Assembly: GCA_002439165.1 (NCBI GenBank)
Contig: DJTE01000008.1
Coordinates: 44,722-108,721, forward strand
DNA: 64,000 nucleotides
Direction: 5' to 3'
Source of the DNA: Chryseobacterium indologenes
Lineage (GTDB): Bacteria; Bacteroidota; Bacteroidia; Flavobacteriales; Weeksellaceae
The translations under genes were made by a program, and so were the position numbers. Within the stretch, counting starts at the first letter, position 1; every line of letters starts with the position of its first letter. This document shows positions 37,017 to 47,087 of this stretch, one piece after another. A model generated the notes under the pieces. It worked only from the letters and a program-made list of their open reading frames with translations, did not search any database and was not told where the DNA came from.

Positions 37017-39128
37017 ATGAAAAAAACACTACTTCTTTTTATCCTATTTATATCGCAGGTTTTTTACTCGCAGTCTGACTGTGCTACTGCAATTCCGGTT
37101 TGTGGGAACTCGAATATCTCATACGATCCGAAAGGACCGGGGAATGTTGTAGACATACCAGTTAGCGGTCCTACAAACCTTTGCCTTAGAGATGGTGAAC
37201 ACTTTTCTGTATGGTATTCGTTCACGATCGGACAATCCGGTACCCTCACATTTGAGATCACTCCGAATGTTGACCCGGACGGTCCACACAACGATGCTAA
37301 CAGTGCCGATTATGACTGGGCCGTATGGGGACCAAGCCCTGTCTGCGGAAGTATCACGACTTTAGGAGCACCTATCCGTTGTAACTACGCACCAAGAACA
37401 GGAAACTGGCCTTATCCTACAGGATTGGCTTCCCCTGCTCCTAACGGCAGTTACGAAGCTCCAATGAACGTAGTAGCCGGTGAGACTTACGTATTACTGG
37501 TTGACAACTTCAGTCATAATACCTTAGGATTCTCTTTAACGTGGGGAGGAACAGCTACTTTAGCATCACCTTTCAACCACCCTACACTTTCCCCGAATCC
37601 TTTCCTTCCGCCGGGAGCACCGGGAGCAACGCCTACATCTCCACGCGAAGTGCCGATCTGTTCACTTCCTTCTTTATTCGACTTTTCTACACTGAGCAAC
37701 AATATTATCAACGGGAATGAAAACTTCTCGGTAACTTATCACCGTAACAATAATGACGCCCTTACAGGAGATGCGCCTATTACCGCACCTATTACCGTAA
37801 ACGGAACAACTACTTATTTTTACAGAGTAAAATATACAGATCCTGATAACCCGAACAACGCACTGAACAAATGCTTTATTACAGGAAGTTTTATATTTAA
37901 AGAAGTAAAAATTACAGCCAGGGACGCTACTGTTTTAGGCTGTAACAACAGAGAAGAGGGTACGGCAAAATTTGACCTGACCACGGCAGACGTGTTCACA
38001 GGTACGGTTACCAAGAAATATTACCCTACCATGGCTGATCTGAATGCAGATACCAACGAAATCACGAACCCAACCAGCTATGTTTCCAATGAAAAATTAG
38101 TATATGCAAAATTAATTTCGGTATTCGGATGTACGGCTACGGCTGCGATCAGATTATCGTTCTATCCGGTTGTGAAGCTTAAAGATGCCGTTATTGAAGA
38201 ATGCTATCTGGAGAACAATACCACTTCTTCAACATTCAATCTTACCCTGGCTGATGTAGGAGCTCTTAATACAGATACTAAAAAATATTATAAAACATTA
38301 GTAGACGCTGTTGAAGAAACCAACGCTATCCTAAACCCTGAAAATCATCTGAGCGAAAGCACAGTGGTATACGTAAGGGTAACAAATACCAACCAGTGTT
38401 ATTCAATCGCTAAAATTACACTGAGAGTACTTCCTCCTGTAAAATCTGCCATATTGAAAGACAAAATAATCTGTGCAGAGGCTAAGACCTCATTAGATGC
38501 AGGGCCTGGATTTGACGGATACGAATGGAGCACCGGCGAAAAAACCCAATCAATAAACAATGTCGGTATAGGAGTACACTGGGTAAAACTGAAAACAGGA
38601 AAATGTTTCACTCTTCAGACGGTAACAGTACGTGCTTCTCAGCAGCCTGTTATCTCAAGCGTAGACATCACCAACAATACAATCAAAGTAAACGTTACCG
38701 GAGGAACTGCTCCGTATAAGTATTCAATAGACGGAATCAACTGGCAGGACTCCGATACGTTCACGGACCTTCCAAGAGGTGAAAATCAGATTTTTGTAAA
38801 AGACACTTACAACTGTAACCCAACTCACATTACCATTACAGTTCCGAATCTGATCAATGCGATTACTCCGAACGGAGATAAGGTAAACGACGAGATTGAC
38901 TACTCTGCACTGTCTTACAAAAAGAATCTTATATTCATTGTTTATGACAGATATGGAAACAAACTGCATGAAGCAGACAAACTGAGAGGATACAAATGGG
39001 ACGGAACTGCTTTCGGCAAGAGAATCCCTACAGGAACCTACTGGTACACCATATCCTGGAACGAAAACGACAAGAACAGCACGGAAGTTAAATACTCCGG
39101 CTGGATACTTCTAAAAAACAAAGATTAA
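37017..39128 (+). CDS. Surface protein with T9SS type B C-terminus, member 3
   Basis: 703 aa. Signal peptide 1-18, N-terminal beta-sandwich of the same type as members 1 and 2 (DCATAIPVCGN ... SVWYSFTIGQSGTLTF) but with an insertion rich in Asp/Asn. The C-terminal sorting domain (AITPNGDKVNDEIDY ... YSGWILLKNKD) is closer to that of member 4 (41594) than to members 1 and 2, as is the LDAGPGFDGYEWSTG module. It therefore has an N-terminus of one type and a C-terminus of the other. Predicted surface-exposed, T9SS-dependent; role unknown. Confidence 0.85.
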   Translation: MKKTLLLFILFISQVFYSQSDCATAIPVCGNSNISYDPKGPGNVVDIPVSGPTNLCLRDGEHFSVWYSFTIGQSGTLTFEITPNVDPDGPHNDANSADYDWAVWGPSPVCGSITTLGAPIRCNYAPRTGNWPYPTGLASPAPNGSYEAPMNVVAGETYVLLVDNFSHNTLGFSLTWGGTATLASPFNHPTLSPNPFLPPGAPGATPTSPREVPICSLPSLFDFSTLSNNIINGNENFSVTYHRNNNDALTGDAPITAPITVNGTTTYFYRVKYTDPDNPNNALNKCFITGSFIFKEVKITARDATVLGCNNREEGTAKFDLTTADVFTGTVTKKYYPTMADLNADTNEITNPTSYVSNEKLVYAKLISVFGCTATAAIRLSFYPVVKLKDAVIEECYLENNTTSSTFNLTLADVGALNTDTKKYYKTLVDAVEETNAILNPENHLSESTVVYVRVTNTNQCYSIAKITLRVLPPVKSAILKDKIICAEAKTSLDAGPGFDGYEWSTGEKTQSINNVGIGVHWVKLKTGKCFTLQTVTVRASQQPVISSVDITNNTIKVNVTGGTAPYKYSIDGINWQDSDTFTDLPRGENQIFVKDTYNCNPTHITITVPNLINAITPNGDKVNDEIDYSALSYKKNLIFIVYDRYGNKLHEADKLRGYKWDGTAFGKRIPTGTYWYTISWNENDKNSTEVKYSGWILLKNKD

Positions 39129-39146
39129 ACAAGTTTAAATATCTTG

Positions 39147-39177
39147 AAAATCACCTCAGCAATGGGGTGATTTTTTT
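39147..39177 (+). terminator. Rho-independent terminator
   Basis: AAAATCACC / GGTGATTTT stem extended by a T-G and a C-G pair, then T tract. Ends member 3 and insulates dnaB. Confidence 0.85.
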
Positions 39178-39268
39178 ATCCACACCCTTTACCTTCTGTT
39201 GACAGCCTGTTCCGGAAGTTTGCGAACAATTTGTTGAATACTCATTTTAAATTATTTTTTAAATAAAC

Positions 39269-39276
39269 TATCTTTG
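39269..39276 (+). promoter_or_regulatory. TAnnTTTG element ending 4 bases before dnaB start
   Basis: TATCTTTG, then CACC and the ATG at 39281. Predicts an almost leaderless dnaB transcript. Confidence 0.5.
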
Positions 39277-39280
39277 CACC

Positions 39281-40870
39281 ATGGCGCAGAAAGAAACATT
39301 ATCATCCCTTACCCACGGAAACTTTGCAAAAGAACTGTCAATTGCGGATGGGAAAATGCCTCCTAATGCAGTAGACTTCGAAAGACTGGTGATCGGAACT
39401 TTTTTAATTGACAAAAAAGGTCTGGACCATTCTATTGACCTTCTTACTCCGGAAGTTTTTTACGACCCAAGACATCAGATTATCTTTTCTTCGATATTAA
39501 AACTCTACGAAGGCAACCATCCCGTAGACTTAATGACCATTATCCAGGATCTGAAGAAAACGGACAAGCTCATTCCGGCAGGGGGTGATCATTATATCAT
39601 CGACCTGACAATGGGAGTAAGTTCATCTGCCCACATTGAATACCATGTACGTGTTATTCTTGAAAAATACATTTTAAGAAGTCTGATCAATGTTTCAGCC
39701 AACGTAATCGATTCTTCCTATAAAGAATCTACTGATGTATTTGAACTTTTAGACAAAGCCGAACAATCCTTCTTTGAAATCACCAACGGAACGATCAAAA
39801 AAGGTTTTGATACCGCCAATTCACTGGTAAAACAGGCCATCGATACCATCAAATCCCTGAAAGATAAACAGGGACTTTCGGGAGTTCCGTCCGGATTCAG
39901 AGATGTGGATAAAGAAACGGGAGGCTGGCAGAATTCCGACCTTATTATTATTGCTGCGCGTCCGGCGATGGGTAAAACCGCTTTCCTTCTTTCTATGGCA
40001 AGAAATATTGCGGTAGGACATAAAATACCGATGGCATTATTCTCTCTCGAGATGGCATCCGTACAGCTCATCACCAGAATGATTGCTTCTGAAACCAGAA
40101 TTTCATCCGAAAAACTGAGAAAGGGAACCCTTGATGATGAAGAATGGCAGAGGTTATTCTCCAATGTATCCGAACTGGAGAATGCACCGCTTTATATTGA
40201 TGAAACCCCTTCCCTGTCTATATTCGACTTCCGCGCCAAATGCAGAAGACTGGTTATGCAGCATGGAGTAAGGCTCATCATGGTGGACTACCTTCAGCTG
40301 ATGACGGCCGGCAGCGGCGGGAAAGGAGCAGGAAACCGTGAACAGGAAATCTCTATGATCTCCCGTTCATTAAAGGCTATCGCAAAAGAATTAAATGTCC
40401 CGGTAATTGCACTTTCCCAGCTTTCACGAAGCGTGGAAACCCGTCCCGGAAAAAGACCTCAGCTTTCTGACCTTAGAGAATCCGGAGCGATTGAGCAGGA
40501 TGCGGATATCGTTTCATTTATTTTCAGACCCGAATATTATAAAATTGCCGTATGGGATAATGATGAAGAAGGCCAGGAAACCTCTACCGAAAACCAGGCA
40601 GAGCTGATCATCGCCAAACACAGAAATGGTGCAACCGCAGATGTAAGATTGTCTTTCCTTAAACATTTTGCAAAATTCGGAGATATTGAGGCTGCTCTTG
40701 ACGGAGGTGCAGGAGGATATCCTTCTAATTTCGGGTCCGGAGAACCAAGCGGATTCGACAGGATAAAAACCACGATCCAGCCAGGTGCTGCGTTTGATCT
40801 TCCGGACAGCTCAAAACTATCAGGATCATCCATGAATGATTTTGATGATGATGATGATTTTCCGTTCTGA
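39281..40870 (+). CDS. dnaB: Replicative DNA helicase
   Basis: 529 aa. Hexameric 5'-3' helicase at the replication fork. The N-terminal DnaB domain (about 20-125; AVDFERLVIGTFLID) leads to a linker and the RecA-like ATPase domain with Walker A ARPAMGKTAF (about 227-236) and Walker B MVDYLQLM; the SQLSRSVETR stretch carries the conserved sensor region. The C-terminal 60 residues are Gly-rich then Asp-rich (DFDDDDDFPF), a low-complexity acidic tail as seen in Bacteroidota DnaB. No intein. It interrupts the T9SS type B array; a hint that array genes were inserted around a core gene. Confidence 0.97.
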   Translation: MAQKETLSSLTHGNFAKELSIADGKMPPNAVDFERLVIGTFLIDKKGLDHSIDLLTPEVFYDPRHQIIFSSILKLYEGNHPVDLMTIIQDLKKTDKLIPAGGDHYIIDLTMGVSSSAHIEYHVRVILEKYILRSLINVSANVIDSSYKESTDVFELLDKAEQSFFEITNGTIKKGFDTANSLVKQAIDTIKSLKDKQGLSGVPSGFRDVDKETGGWQNSDLIIIAARPAMGKTAFLLSMARNIAVGHKIPMALFSLEMASVQLITRMIASETRISSEKLRKGTLDDEEWQRLFSNVSELENAPLYIDETPSLSIFDFRAKCRRLVMQHGVRLIMVDYLQLMTAGSGGKGAGNREQEISMISRSLKAIAKELNVPVIALSQLSRSVETRPGKRPQLSDLRESGAIEQDADIVSFIFRPEYYKIAVWDNDEEGQETSTENQAELIIAKHRNGATADVRLSFLKHFAKFGDIEAALDGGAGGYPSNFGSGEPSGFDRIKTTIQPGAAFDLPDSSKLSGSSMNDFDDDDDFPF

Positions 40871-40953
40871 TTTTTAATCAATGATCCCGATTCTTAGCAC
40901 TCTCCAAATGTTCAGGAATCAGAAGTATTGTTTTATTTAAATGTTTTAAGCTT

Positions 40954-41430
40954 TTGAAAATCGAAATATACACTGACGGAGCCTGCAGCGGAAATCCCGG
41001 AAAAGGAGGATACGGTATTCTCATGCGCGTACCTGAAAAAAATTACCAGAAAACTTTTTCCAAAGGTTTCAGAAAGACCACCAACAACAGGATGGAACTC
41101 CTTGCCGTAATTACTGCTCTGGAAAAACTGAAATCAACAGAAAATGATATCCACGTTTATACAGACAGTAAATATGTGGCAGATGCCATCAATCAGAACT
41201 GGCTTTCAGGCTGGATTAAAAGAGGCTGGAAAAATGTAAAAAACCCGGATCTCTGGAAAAGGTTTGCGGAACTTTATAAAATACATACCCCAAAAATGCA
41301 CTGGATAAAAGGACATGCCGGACATTTTGAGAATGAATTATGTGATAAACTAGCCGTTGCAGCAGCAGCTTCCACAGATCTGGAAATCGATACTTTTTTT
41401 GAAGGACCGGAAAATCATACTCTTTTCTGA
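40954..41430 (+). CDS. rnhA: Ribonuclease HI (TTG start)
   Basis: 158 aa; degrades RNA in RNA-DNA hybrids. All catalytic residues are present: Asp8 (YTDGACSGNPG), Glu48 (NRMELLAV), Asp71 (VYTDSKYV), His121 (IKGHAGH) and Asp131 (NELCDKLA). Starts with TTG followed by AAA ATC GAA; no in-frame ATG lies upstream without crossing an unlikely region. 83 bases after dnaB. No C-terminal extension. Normal bacterial RNase HI. Confidence 0.95.
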   Translation: MKIEIYTDGACSGNPGKGGYGILMRVPEKNYQKTFSKGFRKTTNNRMELLAVITALEKLKSTENDIHVYTDSKYVADAINQNWLSGWIKRGWKNVKNPDLWKRFAELYKIHTPKMHWIKGHAGHFENELCDKLAVAAAASTDLEIDTFFEGPENHTLF

Positions 41431-41593
41431 TTTAATTTTTATCAATTCTAAACTCCATTTAAAAACATTTACTATTTTGTTTAAGCTTCAACTATATTTT
41501 GAATATTTTATATCATTATAAGTAAAATTAACATTATATTTATTAATCAGGATTTAATATATTTACACATCTAATAATAGTAAATCTGATTCA

Positions 41594-43843
41594 ATGAATA
41601 AAAATTTATTGTCTTATATTCTTTTCCTGCTGTGTTTTTTACCGGGAGGTGTATTTTCCCAAACCTACCAACTGGCTGGAAATCCGGTAAGTACCACAGG
41701 ATGGACAATGGTTTCACCAACTCAGGTGAATGGAGATTTCATACAGCTTACCCCGGACACCAACAACCAGTCCGGATCGATCAGGCTGAACGACCCTATC
41801 AATCTGAAATATTGTGATAAATGGAGAGTAGAGTTTGACTTCAGAATGGACTCCAACCAGACATCCAACGGAGACGGAATCGCATTCTGGTATCTCGCCA
41901 ACCCTCCCGTAGCAAGTATTTTAGGCTCCGGTCTCGGAGTTTCCCAAAACGCAGTGGGCTTTATTGTTGGTTTCGACACCTACAACAATACCACTACGGC
42001 TACCATGAGCAAAGTGCATGTTGCTTACGGGCAGGTTGCCAATACAAGCGACACCAACAACGTAGAGTTTTTTAATGTTCCGGGAAGTTCTTTTCACTCG
42101 CCGGACCTGAACACAACCCAGCCTTTTCAGGGAACTACCTTTAAACACGTTGAAGTAACAGCACAGGTAGACCCGGCCACTCCCACCAACTGGATCGTAC
42201 AGATAAAAATCGATAATAATGTCATCTGCAACCAGTCTTTTGCACCGTCAGGTACCGCGGCTGCGATGACGATAGGATATTTCGGATTCTCGGCATCCAC
42301 CGGAGGCGCAAGATCCAGACATTCCATTAAAAATGTAAAAATCTATACAGACAAAGTCCCTATTTTACAGCCTACTGCTACCCAGTCTTACTGTCCGAAT
42401 CCCACAACAGGATATGCTTCAGTAAATTTAACGACCTTCAATTCGCAGTTTGTCAGCAATCCATCTGCCTATACCTTCACTTATTTACAGGGATCAACAC
42501 CGATAACCAATCCTACCAATTACCAGTTCAACGCCAATACAACCGTTACTGTTATTGTAAAAGACAATGCCGGCGTACTGTGCGACAACCCGGACGGAAA
42601 AATTCAGCTGGTGCTCGCACCTTTCACCGCTAATGACAAAACCCTTATTGCATGTAATAACAACAAAGCAGGAAAAGCGACATTCAATCTTAATTCCGCC
42701 GATGTAACAAATGTCCCGGGTGTAACAAAGAAATATTACCGTACCCTCAATGACCTAAATGCCGGGACCAACGAGATTCAGAACCCTTCCAGCTATCTGT
42801 CTGCTGCAGGAACCGTATATGTAAAAGTAACCACTCCTCAGGGATGTACCGGAACAGCTAAAATCAGCCTTACGTTTTACCCTGAAACACCTGTAAAAGA
42901 AGCCACCCTGGAATCATGTTTTATAGAAACCAATGTTACCAACGCTATATTTGACCTTACTTCAGCTGATGTCACTTCATTAACCAATCCTCCTAAAAAA
43001 TATTACACAAGTATCGCCAATGCGCTGGACGGAACAAACGAGATCATGAACCCCAATCAGTACATGTCAGCCAGCACTGCTGTATTTGTAAAGGTTACAG
43101 ATGCCAACGGATGCTTTGCAATTGCAAAAGTAAATCTTGTGGTACTTCCTCCGGTAAGATCATCCGTCTTAAAGGATAAGATCATCTGTGTGGATGCCAG
43201 AACCAACCTTGATGCAGGCCCTGGCTTTGACGGCTACGAATGGAGCACAGGAGCGAAAACACAGTCCATCCAGGGAGTAGGTGTCGGCCAGTACTGGGTA
43301 AGATTAAAAACAGGAGACTGTATTACCACTCAGTTCGTAAAAGTTATTGCTTCTGCCAACCCGGTGATTACAGGTATTGAGATCAGCAATACAACCGTTA
43401 CGGTGAATGCATCTGGAGGAACCCCTCCTTACAGGTATTCACTGGATGGTATTAACTGGCAGGATTCCAATATCTTCACAGGTCTGAAGAGAGGAGAAGC
43501 TAAGGTATATATTAAAGATTTCTACAACTGTGAACCTGTAGCTGTACAGATCACCGTTCCGAATCTGATCAATGCCATCACTCCTAACGGAGACAACATC
43601 AATGATGTAATAGACTATTCCGCACTGGCATATAAGAAAAACCTGGTCTTCACAGTATACGACAGATACGGCAATAAACTGTATGAAGCTGACAAAATCA
43701 GAAATTTCACATGGGACGGCACTGCATCCGGGAAAAAGATCCTTACCGGAACTTACTGGTACAGTATCTCATGGAATGAAAATGATAAAAACAACACTCC
43801 AATAAAATATTCCGGCTGGATATTGGTAAAAAACAGGGAATAA
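41594..43843 (+). CDS. Surface protein with L-type lectin-like N-domain and T9SS type B C-terminus, member 4
   Basis: 749 aa. Signal peptide 1-22 (ends VFSQ). Residues about 25-255 form an L-type (legume-like) lectin domain: VNGDFIQLTPD, YCDKWRVEFDFRMD, GDGIAFWYLANPP, VGFIVGFDTYNN and a FGFSASTGG C-terminal strand. Ig-like modules follow with KKYYRT/GTNEI units, then LDAGPGFDGYEWSTG, an SprB-type repeat (GGTPPYRYSLDGINWQ) and the gliding-associated sorting domain. The lectin domain predicts carbohydrate binding at the surface. Its C-terminal part groups with member 3. Confidence 0.87.
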   Translation: MNKNLLSYILFLLCFLPGGVFSQTYQLAGNPVSTTGWTMVSPTQVNGDFIQLTPDTNNQSGSIRLNDPINLKYCDKWRVEFDFRMDSNQTSNGDGIAFWYLANPPVASILGSGLGVSQNAVGFIVGFDTYNNTTTATMSKVHVAYGQVANTSDTNNVEFFNVPGSSFHSPDLNTTQPFQGTTFKHVEVTAQVDPATPTNWIVQIKIDNNVICNQSFAPSGTAAAMTIGYFGFSASTGGARSRHSIKNVKIYTDKVPILQPTATQSYCPNPTTGYASVNLTTFNSQFVSNPSAYTFTYLQGSTPITNPTNYQFNANTTVTVIVKDNAGVLCDNPDGKIQLVLAPFTANDKTLIACNNNKAGKATFNLNSADVTNVPGVTKKYYRTLNDLNAGTNEIQNPSSYLSAAGTVYVKVTTPQGCTGTAKISLTFYPETPVKEATLESCFIETNVTNAIFDLTSADVTSLTNPPKKYYTSIANALDGTNEIMNPNQYMSASTAVFVKVTDANGCFAIAKVNLVVLPPVRSSVLKDKIICVDARTNLDAGPGFDGYEWSTGAKTQSIQGVGVGQYWVRLKTGDCITTQFVKVIASANPVITGIEISNTTVTVNASGGTPPYRYSLDGINWQDSNIFTGLKRGEAKVYIKDFYNCEPVAVQITVPNLINAITPNGDNINDVIDYSALAYKKNLVFTVYDRYGNKLYEADKIRNFTWDGTASGKKILTGTYWYSISWNENDKNNTPIKYSGWILVKNRE

Positions 43844-43852
43844 CTATCTCTG

Positions 43853-43883
43853 AAAATCACTCCTCACCTGGAGTGATTTTTTT
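43853..43883 (+). terminator. Rho-independent terminator
   Basis: Perfect 11-bp stem AAAATCACTCC / GGAGTGATTTT with 6-base loop, then TTT. Ends member 4. Confidence 0.9.
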
Positions 43884-44065
43884 ATAAACAGACCGGCATT
43901 ATTTATAAGAAACAAAAAAGCAAATGCTAATTTATTCATTTCCCACATATACCTTTAATTAGTTGACAAATTGACATTTTTTATTATACAATTGACAATT
44001 ATATATTACATATTACAGAACAAAATAAATATATTTACAAATACAACTCAAAACTAATCCACTTC

Positions 44066-46327
44066 ATGAAAAGAAAACTACTTATTTATTATTTAACAAT
44101 TTTATTAGGCTTCTCAGGAAAAATGTTTTCTCAGACTTACCAGCTTACAGGCGACCCTGTAAATACAACCGGTTGGGATCTCGTTTCCAATGCAGCTGTC
44201 AGTGGTGATTTTGTAAGACTTACCACAGATAACACCAGCCTGTATGGAGCTATAAAACTTGCCACCCCCATTACACTGAGCTATTGTGATAAATGGAAGG
44301 TGGAGTTCGATTTTAGAATTGACGGAAACGGAACCACTCAATTCGGACGGGGGGACGGTTTCACATTCTGGTATCTTGCCAATCCACCCACCGGATTCGT
44401 TTCAGGAGGAGGTTTGGGAGTTCCCGGAAACGCTTCAGGGCTGATGGTAGGGTTTGATATTTTCAACAATACCACAGAAGCACAAATGAGCAAAGTCCAT
44501 ATTTTGTATGGAACCAACAATACCACCGGAAACAATATCGAGTTTAACACCACCCCGGGGAGTACATTTCACTCTCCCGATCTGAATCCCACCCAGCCCT
44601 TTGTAGGACCGGAATTCAGACACGTGGAAGTAAACGGAGAAACAGATCTCAGCAATCCCGACCGATGGATTATAAAGATAAAAATTAATGGTGTGCAGAT
44701 TGTTGACCAGTCTTTTGCCCCATCCGGAGGAGCGGTTGGTATGTCTCAGGGATATTTTGGATTTTCGGCAGCTACCGGAGGTGCAAGTGCCAGGCATTCC
44801 ATTAAAAATGTAAAAGTTTTTGTAGATAAGGTTCCTATACTCAACAGTACCGTAACTCCTTTTGTCTGCACCAATCCTGCAACAGGAAACGGTATTGTAG
44901 ATCTTACCTCTTTTAGCAATCAGTTTGTAAACAATCCCGGAAACTACGTTTTCACGTATTACATACTGGGAAGCTCCACTCCGATTGCCAATCCTTCCAG
45001 TTTTCAGTATACCGGAAATACAACAATCAAAGTAGTCATCAAGGACCCAACCTCCACACTCTGTGATAACGGGGACGGTGTCATAAAGCTGGAACCTACT
45101 CCGTTTGCCGCGGACAACGCCACCTTAACAGGCTGCAACAATAATAATGCAGGCACTGCAACTTTTGATCTTACATCGGCAGCCGTAACCACTATTCCGG
45201 GATGCACCAAAGAGTTCTACAACACCATGTATGATCTTAATGCAGGGATCAATCAGATCACCAATCCCACTGCCTATGCTTCGGGGCCTGCAACTATATT
45301 TGTAAAGGTAACCACACCTCAGGGATGTGTAAGTACATCCAAAATAACATTAAGCCTTAATCCGACTGTAACGGTAACAGATGCTTTTTTAAGATCATGC
45401 TTCCTGGAAGCCAATCCTTCACTGGGAACATTCAACCTCAGCAATGCTACTGTAACCACAGTAACGGGAGCGACTAAAAAATACTACCCTTCCCTTACAG
45501 ATGCCCTTGACGGAACCAATGAAATTTTAAACTTTCTTAATTACACAGCCCCAAGCGGTGTAATCTACGTAAAAGTCTTCAACACACAGGGGTGCTACTC
45601 TATTGCAAAAGTTACCCTGACAGTTATTGCTCCGGTAAAATCCAATGTTTTGGAAGACAAGATCATCTGTATCGAAGATAAAACAACCCTGGATGCAGGG
45701 CCTGGATTTAACGGTTACGAATGGAGCACGGGAGCAACCACCCAGTCTATCAGTAATGTAGGAGTGGGAACTTACTGGGTAAAATTAAACACAGCAGGAT
45801 GTATCACCAAACAGACCGTAAAAGTGTATGCCTCCGAACAGCCGGTAGTCACCAGTATTGATATTTCAGGAAGTACAGTTACCGTTTTCACCAATGGCGG
45901 AACCGCTCCTTACCGGTATTCTATGGACAACGTACACTGGCAGGATTCCAATATCTTCACCAATGTGGCGAGAGGAGAAACTAAAGTATTCGTTAAGGAC
46001 AGCTACGATTGCGATCCTATCATTATTAACATTACCGTTCCTAATCTCATTAACGTAATCACCCCGAACGGAGATGGCGTAAATGATGCCATAGATTACT
46101 CTGCACTGGCCGGAAAACTCAATCTGGAAATAGGAATATTCGACAGATACGGATACAAGCTCTTCCAGGCAGATAAAACCAACAGGTACAGATGGGACGG
46201 AACAACCAACGGAAGCAAAAAAGTACCTACCGGCAATTACTGGTACTCGATAACATGGAATGAAAACAACAAAAACAGTACTCCAATTAAATTCTCAGGA
46301 TGGATCATGGTAAAGAATAGAGAATAA
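44066..46327 (+). CDS. Surface protein with L-type lectin-like N-domain and T9SS type B C-terminus, member 5
   Basis: 753 aa. Signal peptide 1-22, then a lectin-like domain homologous to member 4 (YCDKWKVEFDFRID, GDGFTFWYLANPP, GLMVGFDIFNN). The middle and C-terminal parts instead match members 1 and 2: FLRSCFLEANPSLG, TAPSGVIYVKVFN, KSNVLEDKIICIEDKT and AGCITKQTVKVYASEQPVV are nearly the same as in member 2. The sorting domain ends WIMVKNRE. So this protein combines the lectin N-terminus of member 4 with the rod and anchor of members 1/2. Predicted carbohydrate-binding surface protein. Confidence 0.87.
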   Translation: MKRKLLIYYLTILLGFSGKMFSQTYQLTGDPVNTTGWDLVSNAAVSGDFVRLTTDNTSLYGAIKLATPITLSYCDKWKVEFDFRIDGNGTTQFGRGDGFTFWYLANPPTGFVSGGGLGVPGNASGLMVGFDIFNNTTEAQMSKVHILYGTNNTTGNNIEFNTTPGSTFHSPDLNPTQPFVGPEFRHVEVNGETDLSNPDRWIIKIKINGVQIVDQSFAPSGGAVGMSQGYFGFSAATGGASARHSIKNVKVFVDKVPILNSTVTPFVCTNPATGNGIVDLTSFSNQFVNNPGNYVFTYYILGSSTPIANPSSFQYTGNTTIKVVIKDPTSTLCDNGDGVIKLEPTPFAADNATLTGCNNNNAGTATFDLTSAAVTTIPGCTKEFYNTMYDLNAGINQITNPTAYASGPATIFVKVTTPQGCVSTSKITLSLNPTVTVTDAFLRSCFLEANPSLGTFNLSNATVTTVTGATKKYYPSLTDALDGTNEILNFLNYTAPSGVIYVKVFNTQGCYSIAKVTLTVIAPVKSNVLEDKIICIEDKTTLDAGPGFNGYEWSTGATTQSISNVGVGTYWVKLNTAGCITKQTVKVYASEQPVVTSIDISGSTVTVFTNGGTAPYRYSMDNVHWQDSNIFTNVARGETKVFVKDSYDCDPIIINITVPNLINVITPNGDGVNDAIDYSALAGKLNLEIGIFDRYGYKLFQADKTNRYRWDGTTNGSKKVPTGNYWYSITWNENNKNSTPIKFSGWIMVKNRE

Positions 46328-46353
46328 TTCATCATTATCAGTTTTAATATTTC

Positions 46354-46384
46354 AAATCACTCCGCTTAAACGGAGTGATTTTTT
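46354..46384 (+). terminator. Rho-independent terminator
   Basis: Perfect 11-bp stem AAATCACTCCG / CGGAGTGATTT, 6-base loop, then T tract. Ends member 5; the stem sequence is similar to that after member 4. Confidence 0.9.
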
Positions 46385-46421
46385 ATTTGATTTTAAACAC
46401 GCTTTATTCATCTTCAATTCT

Positions 46422-46429
46422 TAAATTTG
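46422..46429 (+). promoter_or_regulatory. TAnnTTTG element ending 4 bases before the nitroreductase start
   Basis: TAAATTTG, then CCTT and ATG 46434. Same arrangement as before dnaB and the GH3 gene. Confidence 0.5.
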
Positions 46430-46433
46430 CCTT

Positions 46434-47060
46434 ATGAATTATTTGGAAGCTTTAAGCAGAAGATATTCTGTGAAGAAATTTAATCACGAGATCATCCCTC
46501 AGGAAACCCTGCAAAACATTCTTGAATCGGGAAAACTGTCGGCCAGTTCACTGGGACTTCAGCCTTACAAGATATTTGTTGTTGAAAGTGAGGAAATGAA
46601 ACAGAAATTAATCCCGGCTTTCTATAATCCTTCTCAAATTTCCACGTGCTCCCACCTCATTGTGATCATTTCAAAGAAAACTATTGAAGAAAACTATATC
46701 CGGGGATATTTCAGCCATATTTCCGAAGTGAGGGAAACTCCCCTGGAGAGCCTTGATCTTTTCAAAAAAAGTATTACCCAGCATATCAGCCAGAAAACAC
46801 AGGATGAAATTTTCTCCTGGGCAGAAAAACAATCCTATATCGTTCTGGCCAACCTGATGTATGCCGCCGCTATTGAGAATATAGATTCCTGTCCGATGGA
46901 AGGCTTCCGTCAGGATCTTATAGAAGAAATTCTGAACATCAATCCCGAAACAGAAAAAGTTACGGTTACCCTCGCTTTGGGATACCGTTCTGAAGAAGAT
47001 CATTTCCAGCACATGAAAAAAGTACGAAAACCAAACGAAAAATTGTTTAAATTTATTTAA
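46434..47060 (+). CDS. Nitroreductase-family NAD(P)H oxidoreductase
   Basis: 208 aa FMN-dependent enzyme of the NfsB type. RRYSVKKFNHE near residue 9 is the FMN-phosphate-binding start motif; SASSLGLQPYKIFVV follows, and CPMEGFRQD is the conserved region of the C-terminal half. It reduces nitro compounds or quinones with NAD(P)H, exact substrate unknown. Cytoplasmic. Located 27 bases before nadB, so it may be co-transcribed with the NAD biosynthesis genes, though it has its own upstream promoter match. Confidence 0.9.
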   Translation: MNYLEALSRRYSVKKFNHEIIPQETLQNILESGKLSASSLGLQPYKIFVVESEEMKQKLIPAFYNPSQISTCSHLIVIISKKTIEENYIRGYFSHISEVRETPLESLDLFKKSITQHISQKTQDEIFSWAEKQSYIVLANLMYAAAIENIDSCPMEGFRQDLIEEILNINPETEKVTVTLALGYRSEEDHFQHMKKVRKPNEKLFKFI

Positions 47061-47087
47061 TAAACGATTTGTACCTAAAGCAAGCAT

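Noticed and set aside
31624..46327. CRISPR-like regular repeats
   Set aside because: Repeats in this region are coding (protein modules) with unequal spacing; no short identical repeats with spacers exist in the window.
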